Positions 15,501 to 27,500 of a stretch of 64,000 nucleotides of DNA are shown piece by piece. Positions within the stretch are counted from its first letter, which is position 1. The number at the start of each line of letters is the position of its first letter. Under the pieces are notes generated by a model. That model saw only the letters and a list, made by a program, of their open reading frames with translations, made no database searches and was not told the DNA's origin. Source of the DNA: Mactromeris polynyma (lineage: Eukaryota; Mollusca; Bivalvia; Venerida; Mactridae); assembly GCA_032209605.1 (NCBI GenBank), contig JASFXZ010000018.1:7009904-7073903 (forward strand). The letters are read 5' to 3'. Made by a program: the position numbers and the translations under genes.

Positions 15501-18500
15501 AGTAAAACCTTAAGGCAAAGTTGAACATAAATATGACAGTACACAACATTGCTGTTAAGCACCATTGTGTGATAATATGGAGGACATAATGGCAGACAGT
15601 ACTGGCCAACAAAGATATTAATTATATCATTCATATAATTGAGATTATATTGTGATGATATATTAGATGTAACATACAATGGCATCTGAATACTCATTTA
15701 AAGGTAAAGGCATCCCCGGTTTTACAAATTGATGTTGTTCGTTCCATTAAGCAACATGATTATATCAGTAATACCGCTATTGGACCCCACAGAAGCGATG
15801 TTCTTCGACTTTTAATTACTCGTGGAAAAATCTATGGTCAAGAAGTTAACTATGGTGGGAAAAGTAATTATTTCATAAAAACTTATTTGCAGTCACTACC
15901 GATATAATGGTTCTCAAAAGAATGTATGAAGCAAAATACTATAATGATTCATATTTTATTACTCTGTTATTCCACATTTTACTGATTTCTACACACGAAA
16001 CAATACAAAACTGATAATCAGCACATTGCCATTGTATCTGGCTTAAATGATGTTTCTCAATATGACACATTGTCCCCACAAAATGGCTCCCTTCTATGTT
16101 TCATGCACTATTTTACCAGACCAGACTGATAGTACCAGACAGAAAGTGGCCCCAATAATGAAAACACCAAGAACCATTGGTGGATTTTAATGATTAGTTA
16201 CTGCTAACTTGGTTGCTGGAAATCAATGACCATATATAGCAGTTAAGTGTGAGGTTAGCTAGCCGTTAAATGATTTAAACCCCCAGTATTTTTACTGACA
16301 GTTCCAAGCCGTAAATCGCTGTGTAGTTATTATTTCTATTTATGAATTAGGTGTACATCAAGTTCCCGTTTCCCCATGTGCAGTTCCTTTACTTGATATA
16401 TTATTCATATCTCCCCCCCCCCCTTTCGGCCAATGGTTACTGACTTTCTTGGCTTGTTCCGTTATGTATTTGATCCATTAAACTTTCCTCCCTAGTTGTC
16501 TCCTTAAATTCTCCATAGATGTTTTTAATGGTCGGCCAGACCATTCCTTGCACCCCTATTCCCATATGTGTTAACCCTTGCACCTCCTCAGTCCCTAATG
16601 TTTTGTAGACAGTTATTTTCCCCGAGGGTCTGTGTAAATGGTGTTCCCTGTAACAACTTAATCTCTCTCTCAATAGTACACAGTTATATACCTAACAGAT
16701 CCAATTCATTAATGGATTAATGTACATCGAAAGAATAAAACAACATACACAAACGATAATGAAACACATTTTTCCACAAACAGAAAATAATGTACAGTTA
16801 ATGCTAATGTTTTGACATTTTTTAGTCAATAATGGAAATGACCTTTACAGATCTGAGGTAATCCGAGTCTGTGATCGATGATAAAAACCAGTATCCAGTC
16901 AGCATAGCTGGTTTGTGGAAAAGTTCAGTATCAGATCTGAGTCATCAGGAAAGTTCTGTGTGTCTGCTTATAGCATGGATGTTCAGACATGGACAAGCAT
17001 AAATGCTTCTGTATGAATAAGTAATCAGCACAAACTTGGCATACATGAAAGTCCTACAGAATATTACATCAGAAAATGAATTCACAAACTCATGCATATC
17101 TATTTGTAATGTGACATTGAGTAGTGTTTTAAGGAATAAAATCTATTAATGGGGAAGTTTGGCATCATAAGATTCATCCGATATGAAGAAAAAGGCTGAC
17201 GCAACACAAATGAGTCTGTTGAAGACATTATGAAAACTGTAACAATATGTAAACCCTAACAAAAGGTTAAATGATCAATAAGCATTTCATTAAGTATATA
17301 TTTTGCAAGAAACAGTTGAACATATTTGATCGACAAGGTCTGCAGACAGGATTAATATTGCTGACGAATATGTTTGCAATCCATTAATAACAGCTGTCAG
17401 AAGGTCATTACGCTATGAAGGTCTAAGGTGTTACATCAGACATTACAACACATGGTGTCAGAGTCTGCGATCAGATCAAAGTTCATTTAGTTCCGTAAAC
17501 AAAATGAAAATTGACAATAAAACAAAAAGAAAATATATAATTCTGTCTGGCAAAGACCGACTCTGTATGGCTAACTCTGAAGAAATATGTCGTATAACCT
17601 TCAATTATTCATAAAAAATGTCAATCAAAACAAAGGAAAAATTCAAGTTATTGCACAAAACTTTGAAATGAACCTATTATCAAGTATAAAGACACGAGCA
17701 GCCTCACATACTGTTTCTAGATAAGATTAGTCAACACCAATCGTTCCATTTTAATGCCTTAGCACTCACACACCATGTCTAGGAAAATTGCCATCATCTT
17801 AAATGCAGCACATATAGAAATAGTTTTCTCATTGAATGTGACAACCAATCAGCTTCCAGTGTCGGCCCCATCAAAAAGCAGACCAAAACCAAACACTTCA
17901 ATCTGAGAGCAACTTCAATAATCTCAGGCATTTATAGGTTTGTAATGCAACAATTCAATATTCACAATTTATAGCGTTCATTTCTCTTTCTCCAAACCAC
18001 CCAGAGAATCAATAGACCAAGCTTACAAACTGTATTGATTGGAAATAACTCTACGTAAAGAAATATTGAATACGCAATACCTCACCGGATAGCATCGATT
18101 CATTTTTGTGTTCAAGCACTCAGTTTAAATTGTGATTAGTAAAATGAACAATGTTACAAAGCAAGAACTTCAACATTAACAAAACTTTAAAACGTGATCA
18201 ATAGAACAGACATGTTGAAGAGAAGTCATCAAATCACTTTAGAATGCAGATAGCCGCACCAGTAAGAGAAATATTTAATACCGAATAGGGGAAATAGATA
18301 CTTTTTCAGACAGAGTCAAATTTCTACCTCATATTGATTAAAGAAAAACATGTATGTTCATACAGCTTGAAAACACAGCAAGGCTAGTAAGGACAACTGA
18401 TAATCGTATACTTTTCAGCATCAGCATTAATATTTTGTAGACAGTTCCAAGACTGTAAATCACTATATGATTATTATTTCTCTTCATGTTTGTAGATAAA

Positions 18501-21500
18501 GTTCCCCTTTCCCCATGTGCAATTCCTTGACCTGTTATAATATCTGTGCACACCCCCCCCCCTTCTATGCATGGTCTGCTTGCCTTCTTGGCCTGTCCTG
18601 TAATATATTCCCTCAATCTCCATCCCTTCTTCCCCCCATAGTTGTCCCCTCCAATTCACCATGGTTGTTTCTGATAATCTTACTTCCCCGTTCCCATAGA
18701 AGTTTGCGCTTACACCTCCTCAACTCTTAATGTGTCATATGCTGAAGATTCCCAGGGATCTGAGTGGGGAAGCATTGTCCTATGAATGTGGCATTCCCTG
18801 TTAATCTTAATGCTTCCTTTTAAACCCAAGAAAATAAACCATGTAAGCAATCGTTAGACATGAAAGAGATACAAGGTAGTGACCACTAGGCATAACATAA
18901 TAAAACACGCGGAAATAACAAATAAGCAAGAAAACAGAGAAGAAACTGATTTTGAGCCCAAGCAAAACAGAAAAAGGACAGATCTTAATTGATTACTTTA
19001 TTTGTAGTACTCCTACCACAAGTTTTGAGGTAGGTTGTTATATTTCAGATTGTTTTCATTGAAAAAAACTTCCATGGGACAACAAAAGAAAACTTGAGAT
19101 GAAGCCAATTTTGATGTCAGTTAGGGTACCACATCAACAATATTAATAGATGGCGTAACTCTTAAAACACTTATAGAAACATAAAATAACCAAAGTGGTT
19201 AAAACACAAATTTTCAGACACTTAAAAAGCAATAAAGACTATGTAGAATTGACCTACAATGCAATTGTAATTAAACTTTCCCTGTCATTCATATACTGTT
19301 ATCGGTATGAGATTTCTCCCTAAGGAATCGGGACATGTAGGATAAATGAGCTTGCAACCAATCAATACTGCAAACCATACAGCAATATCTCTCTATCTCT
19401 CTCACAACCTTCTACATTTCCTCCTATCAATATGAAAAACGGTTCAACTAGGATCATTCCAGAGGTAAAATATAAATTTGCATTCAATATTCCACTGAAG
19501 TTTCTGTCTGCATAGAAATGTATAGAAACATGAAGCCTGACTTTTAAAATAAGACTGGCTGTACATCATTCATTGCAATATTTAGAAATGGACATACAGT
19601 TACCAATCACTTAACCAGACTCACTGTAAACATAATCCTAGGTAAGTAGACTGAAGCTTGTAGACTGAGCATTTGTTTGTTCAGCCAAACATTGAAAGTC
19701 AAAGCAGAGTTTGAGATAATTCAATGCAGACCAATCTACCTGATAGGCAAGACTTAACAATCTAAGGTGCAATATCACAGACAAAAATACAAAATCCACG
19801 ATCCTGCACAAAAATCTTCCTTCTATGTTGGCAAAATAGTGTTTCTTAAATCTAAAACATCAATACAACCACAGACATCCATAACAAGTGTTTAATTGCT
19901 GCACCGTAACCGATAAAGAGTGGCTCCAAATCCAAAGTACTTTTGTCTCTTCTGTGCATAACTTCATTGTTCCTAAAATCTGGGGAAAAAAACATTGATC
20001 GAACCAAAAAGTAGAGGTTAATTGTATCCAAAACATTTTTTATAGAATTATCTAAGACAGAGCTGCAAAAAACACACTCACTATCAGACCCCATACCTTT
20101 TGGACAGCATACATATTCCACTCCTCTGAATCTATCAGTACCGCATTCTACCAACATCCCTGAGCTTTCCAACAACATATCACGTGAGGCACATTCCTTG
20201 CTGGCAGACTTCACCCATACTAATGGACGTTCACATTTGTTGGAGTCGTGTTCGTGATCAAATATGCAATGTTGAGGTACAAGAAGAGCTTCGCTTTCAA
20301 AATCACCCACTGAAACATTCAACAAACATATAGATATAACAAGTAACGTTCATCATTAAGTGACAGGGGTTCCACAAGGTGCTGAATCTCAAGGGTCATT
20401 TTGATTTTTTTTTACTGGACGTTGCTATAGATGTAATAGCCGAATTACCTATATTTACAGAAAAGTTGACCCTTCAGCCAGAATCCTTAAGGTCAAAATG
20501 TGACTTTTTTTGGAAATTCCAGGGGTCAAAGGGTCAACTCCAGGGTCAAATGGAACCCCTGTGTCAGCCTTAAAATCATGAAGCCATCATTAAGATCAAT
20601 GATCTAAGTGAAGTTTACTGAACTAAGGCATGCAAAATGATCCCAACACCAAGAAGCACATGGTTGACAAAAATTGAGGTTCACCAAGCTGATATTAATA
20701 ACTCATTTCATTTACAACTGATTATAGCCAACAATGTTTAGACTATGAAACTGACACTTCATCTTGCTGTTGATGGCGATCTTTTAAGAATGTGGGACAC
20801 AGACAAGAACATTACAGTGAGTTTCGTTGAAGATACAAAACAAAATATAATATCAAACATGCAGTAATAAGGCAGTTCCAAAGAGAATAAGGACTTACCG
20901 AAACATTTGAATGGTGTAACTCTATGATCACCAGTTTTGTCTGGTTCGGGACCATCAAATTTGGGCCAATCTGGAATCTCTATTTTATAGCTGGTTTCTA
21001 TTACATTTTTAATATCATGGTCTGGGTATAACTGAAAAGTAGAAAGCAAAACAAAGTAAGTAATGTTTATTATGATAATGACACTTTTGTCTATAAACAA
21101 CATAGTCAATGCAAAAAACCTTTTCATACATCATGGATGTTTTGAACAAGATAAAATCAGATACACAATTATTGCTTGCAACCTTAAGTTATCCAATTTA
21201 GAATATAATAATGAGCACAATGTCTGCAACTTATGTTCAAGTAAGAAAGAAATTGGAGATAAAAGCCATATAAATGAAGTGGCAAACACACTGTACTTTT
21301 TCGTTAATTTTCATTTCAATCACTGAACGAATTCATAAATGTTTAAAATCTAAAACACGTACTTTCATCAATAAATCAACATGTTACATGAGAAATGGTT
21401 TAAGAACAACTTGACAAAGTAACTGAGGAAGGCATCCAACACTCAACACCTGACATGAGTTTGAGTACTGTATTTAATGGTATTGATCACTAGCTTCACA

Positions 21501-24500
21501 ATCCCAGAATTTGGTGCCAGTACTGGTTGGTAACCTAGGAAACAGTCATTGAGAATAATTGGTTTAGGTTGTAAAAACCTTGTTTTACAATCGATGTTGA
21601 ATAAACAAGCTTAAAATAAAAATAAATCATTTTCTTTACTCTCTGTCAACAATCCATGTGACATGTACAATATGCACGAATGTTGACTTGAGTTTAGGGC
21701 ATTCAAATATTGATTTTCGCAACATGGTGGATTAGTCTGCATAAAATTTTAGACATTATTTTAGTAATGGGAAACAGGAAATGATTGAGGATTGGAAATT
21801 GTTAAGGCTTTAAAATTTACACCATCTACTTAGATGCAATGTTTTCAAGACTGGAATGACAAGACTTTAGTGTTGAATGTTGATGTATAACAATAGTTGT
21901 TAGGTAAATGGACCTAAGTTTTCTCTTAATCAATACCGACAGATGAATTGTTTTCTAAAAAGTATCTCATCAAATATTCATAAGATACAGACTGCAACAG
22001 ACATTTGCAGAAAAGGCACAAAATAATAGGAAATCGAGATATGAAGAAATATTTCAGCATTTGTATTAAATTTTGGCAAAGCAATCTGTTTAAAATGTAA
22101 GGTCTGAGAAACAATAAAAAACCCAAACTTGAAACGAAAATATTCATAAAAAAAATTCATATCAGAATTTCTAGAAATGAAATCTCTAGATATTTTTACT
22201 TAATCAAGCCTCAGACAACTTCAAATCCAATGAGAGCAGTGGAATTTATATAATCTATATTGATTAGAAAATTGTAATCAACTTCCCCACAGATATTGAA
22301 CGATAAATGAAGATTGAAAAGGCCTTTGTGTGAATAAAGAACAAACCAATTAATTGTCACACATTAAATTACATGTCTAGAACAGAGAATAATAAAAGTT
22401 GTCTGCAATCGATGGGCTTCAAAGGGTTTCTGTGATTCTACAAGAATTCGCAATCAATCAGTCGACCGACTGGAGTGTTCTATGTATTTGCATCAGAATA
22501 AATTAACTCAATACGCTCAAGTTATGAAAACATACAGGCCTTTTTCTGTCTATTTTGGGAAAAAGACCCTAGATAAATTGGGAAATTTTGCTTCGTTAAA
22601 TTTGCCAATTCGGGAAAAGTTTAATCGCTTCAACTCCAATTTTGGGAATTTTCATAGTTAAAAGAACAGGCTTTACATATCTAAATTGTATATAAACAAG
22701 CATTAAAATCTACATTTCTTATATCAACTGTCCAAAAGACACACAAAATGTTCTCTAACATTTATGACACAATGGACAATAATGGCCACAGTCATACAAA
22801 GAGCTTCAAGATATACCAGGTCACTCCAGTAGACATTTTTTCATCTAGGTGCTTCTGATTGGGAATTTGTTTTCCCGATTGGGAAAAACCCATATATTTG
22901 GCTTTGGGAATGGGTCAGATAGTCTGACCCGCGGGCACTATAGAAAAAGGCCTGTCATACCTATTGAGTTAAAAGGAGGTTAAATATGGCACAAAACAAA
23001 CTAAACTCGGCTTTGGAATTAAGCAACTACAGCAGTTTGTGCAAGACCCTCAATATACACCATGTTTTAATCCATCAAGAATGTATCCTCTAAGGACATT
23101 GTAGTCAGACACTCGTATAACAATGCCTATCAATATTCTGTACTGTTATTTCTATTAAATATACTGAATGATTCAACAATAAGTTAGTGATGTAAAGGTT
23201 TTGAGCCGGTAGACAAATTGGTCAAATCAAGTTAATAATGTGTCATTTATATGTGATATATAATATACCATACACTAGATGTTCCATAGGACATGGATGG
23301 CCCCGCTATGGCATTTTCAGTAGAACAATTATTTTGTTTATAAGGGCTATATAATTTTGAAGCAATATGATTTGAAATTGAATCAATCCACCTTTCAAGC
23401 ACTATATTCCCTTCCTTCCAATGGCGGAGGCATAATAAAAATAATTTTATACAAGCCTACATAATTTATTATATGTCTCTGGGACTTTGGACATGTGGGT
23501 TATGACGATCACTGCACATTGACTAAAAATCAATTGTTAGCAAAATTCTTCAAATAAAACAATGGTACCTAACACAACTTTGACCAAATAGGACTCCTTG
23601 TAAGACCAGACTGATATTGAACAAAATCTATAAAACAATAAATTAGTATTCATACTGGTATTTCTATACTGACTATCCACAGTGGAGAGAAAATTGCCAC
23701 ATCATTCATACAATTTAAGACACTGGTAATATCCTTCGGGGGGGGGGGGGGAGTAGGCCTTATCATTCATTTTTCAGCATATTGTGAGTTAGGTTCAATA
23801 CTGTCATTATTTTGTTTTGATAAAGGGGCAACTATAATAAATTAGCGCCAAAACGTTGATATTATGTATTCAATGATAAAAAACTATGTACGCAGCATTT
23901 TGAGGGTTCAACGCAAGACTATCGTAACTCGTATCTTTTTATCATGTATTTATATAGGAGATACAAGTCTTGCACTGAACCCTCATTTTTTTTAGACTGA
24001 ATTTAGTATAGGGACAGAATTATGCAAGGACAAAAACTGTCTTTATCTCATCAGATAGATCTCGATTTATTTCAACCAAAATATACATTCAATGAGTGAA
24101 TGAGACTACTTTATCACAGCCAACCTAGGTCAGGACATTTTTAATGAATGTAAACTAGATATTTATCTGGATACTTGCCATATATTGCTTTACATACCAG
24201 ACTGTGTACTCCATAAGTGTATATATGAATGGCGCAAGCTGTTGTATGTAAACTGTTCAAGTTCTGATACAAGTTACAATATAAACTGACTCAGCAGAAA
24301 GCCATCATTCATTATAAAGTGAACTACAGTAAACTTGTGTTGTATATTTAATTTTGATCATAAATAAATAATACTTACATTATCATCAACCAGACAGACC
24401 CATGTACTACTGTGTTATGGGACCCTGTGTGCGTGAGTGTGTGTGTGTGGGGGGGGGGGGGTTAAGTCATACTGACACAAAGATTGAAGTAATTTAGTGA

Positions 24501-27500
24501 CCAGGCTTCAGGGCTCGCGCTGGCATTCGCCAATTGAGCCATTGGCTCAAGAAAACAAGAATTGGCTCAAGAAAAATCAAATTGGCTCAAATCGTCGAAA
24601 AGTATGACTTTCCAAATTTACCGTTGGCGAATGTTATATTCCACTCAATTTCGATGATAAATGCGGTTAAAAGCTGCTGAGACCAGTTCTCAATGTCTGT
24701 GTTTAACCTCGCGTACATATTAAAGGGCCCCCAATTGATATCCTGTTTATGACACGTTCGTGTATAATGACATAATTATACACATGTTTACCAAAAACAA
24801 TCGGAGGTGGAGCTTGTCGCCTGTCTCAAAATCTCCTTTCAACCAATCAAATCACGTCCCGCGTACCCGACACGGGATAGAACTGTGAAGCGCATAATAA
24901 TAACAACACTGCAGAGAACTAAATTGGTCAAACACGAATACGCCGAAATATCGATTGATTAGACCAGTCAATGCGAATGACAGTCGGAGTCGGACATGTC
25001 CGGTATATTTCAGTTTGACCGATAGAATTTCTGTTATAGTCGGACAAATTGTCCGATGAAAAATTTCAGTAATCACCGTTTATTTTCGGAAAATGGCTAA
25101 AGAAAAATCAAATAGTCGAAAAGCTGTCCCGTCGAAATGTATGAATTTCTAAATTTACCGTTGGCGAATGTTTAATTCCACTAAATTTTGATGATAAATG
25201 CGGTTAAAAACGGCTGAGACCGGTTCTCAATGTCTGTGATAACCATGCAATCACTTTCGTTTTCGTGTCTAGTATACGATAAAATACGTACCGTACGGTC
25301 CGTAATGCCGTCCGCTCCGAATTTTACGAGGAATGACAATTATTATGATAAATTCAGATGACTATTATTTTTGCCTGTATAAACTAATGATTTATGTCTC
25401 ATACTCTGTGCTATGACTATTCACATATAATTTACATCACTGTAAGTTTAGTTTATGTTTCATTTGTGGCCTAGTTTTTATGTACAGTTGAGTGTTTTAA
25501 AAATATATTGCTTCTTGCACGTGACTGTGACTTGTGTTTGGGAGTATACATTGTCTTCTTTTTTCAATTTGATTAATGAATACTTGATAATGAGATGTAT
25601 TGTTTAAACTTTAATTACAAGAATAAAATAAACAAGAAATAAACTAACAGTGCTACAGTGAATCATCCTACAAGCTCTATTAGAAATGATGTGTAGACTA
25701 AAGCAATTACAATGTACAAAGAAACACTAAAAAGGATTACAGTGAAATAACAAAGTATTGGGGGGGGTTGAGACCACAAACTCCACTACCTATTTGTCGA
25801 TTGCGCGCTGTAATATAGCCCGCGAATTACTGAAACCTACCGGTTCCAAATTGGCTCAAGAAAAAAAAAAGCCAGCGCTAGCCCTGAGGCTTGCATAATA
25901 ATTCAACATAATTATTTGTGAGCATGATTTGCCCTAGCAGGTATGTGAAAATCAACTCTTGATTTTATGTGATATGTCCTGGCAATGTTAAATCAAATTC
26001 ACCCAACCTTATCTTTAAGACGGTTGAAACTAACATAAACAAAAAAACGTAATAATATACCCTGGTGGTATGTCAATGGCTGTCAGCCAGTATATTGCCT
26101 TACATGTATTATTTATTCCATTGAGACATATAATTTTGTTTGAGTAATGATCCGAACTAGGATATAAAATCAATGGCGTGTGGCACCATACGGAACATTT
26201 GTCTTCACTAAAACGATTCAGAGTGACAACCTTCTAGATAATTTGATCCCTGGGAAAGCTTTGGTCAATATCCCATAATGCATTAGCGTGTTGTACAAAT
26301 CATTCTGGTAAAACAAAAACAAGATCTGGAGGGACAAAGATACACTAACCAACCATTATTAGTAAGAATCATATCAAGCATTGTTAAGCTGTTTGTATTG
26401 AATTAAAAGAACAATTAAAATTTTCAAAGCCATAACATGACTGTTTTCAGAATCAGCTATACATGTACACAAACAACACTGACTCAAATATTTAATATGA
26501 AAGCATAAAGACACCTGCGACCACTCTCAGTTACCACATTCAGTCGACACCTGGGGCTTAAGTCACCTACCAAATCATGTTTTCATTCAGTATCACATAT
26601 CATCTACTACCAAATCATGTTTCCATTCAGTATCACATATCATCTACTACCAAATCATGTTTCCATACAGGATCACATATCATCTACTACCAAATCATGT
26701 TTCCATTCAGTATCACATATCATCTACTACCAAATCATGTTTCCATTCAGTATCACATATCATCTACTACCAAATCCTGTTTCCATACAGGATCACATAT
26801 CATCTACTACCAAATCCTGTTTCCATTCAGTATCACATATCATCTACTACCAAATCATGTTTCCATTCAGTATCACATATCATCTACTACCAAATCATGT
26901 TTCCATTCAGTATCACATATCATCTACTACCAAATCCTGTTTCCATTCAGTATCACATATCATCTACTACAAAATCCTGTTTCCATTCAGTATCACATAT
27001 CATCTACTACCAAATCATGTTTACATTCAGTATCACATATCATCTACTACCAAATCATGTTTCCATTCAGTATCACATATCATCTACTACCAAATCCTGT
27101 TTCCATACAGGATCACAAACTTTACAATTAAAGCAAAAAAAAAATCGAAACAATTTTCAGACAGGACAATTTACACTTTCAATGTCAGCAGAAATCAGCT
27201 GAAAAGATGTCTGTTTCTTTGCCAGGGGTTACATTTGACCCTAGGTTGTCCCTTTGACTCCTGGAATTTCAAAAAAAAGCTCTTCAGTATTCTGCCTGAA
27301 GGTCAATTTTTTTCTAAATAATATGAAATAGTAAAATCAAGTCAAAAAAATATCAACATGACCCTCAATTTCAGTCCATACTGGAATCCCTGCTTTGCCA
27401 TAACAAATCTGGGTCAAAGGCAAAACTTCCAGGTTGGTTTGGTAGGATACGAAACAGACATACTTTCCAGCCTTAGCTTACCTTTTTACAATACTCCAAG

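Larger units (their letters stand above)
11239..20096. other. APP intron 4
   Basis: An 8.9-kb intron. It contains an AGGGGTTCC element (13853-14034) and two 380-bp-family copies (16297, 18440). I scanned the open frames on both strands (up to 99 codons at 15398-15697) and none resembles a known protein or an APP cassette exon such as Kunitz. A short phase 1-1 exon could be missed. Confidence 0.65.
21032..27481. other. APP intron 2
   Basis: A 6.4-kb intron with no exon recognised. It carries a CAGGCCTTTTTCT-ended element (22535-22954), a poly-G tract (about 23739-23751), a 1.38-kb inverted-repeat element (24509-25886), a 40-bp minisatellite (26567-27116) and an AGGGGTTCC copy (27224-27391). 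Confidence 0.7.

Noticed and set aside
15398..15697. Minus-strand open frame of 99 codons in APP intron 4
   Set aside because: No resemblance to any APP cassette exon or other family; phases and splice sites do not fit.
26577..27321. Three overlapping plus-strand open frames of 181-234 codons
   Set aside because: They are the same 40-bp minisatellite read in three registers; no start context, splice logic or family match supports a gene.
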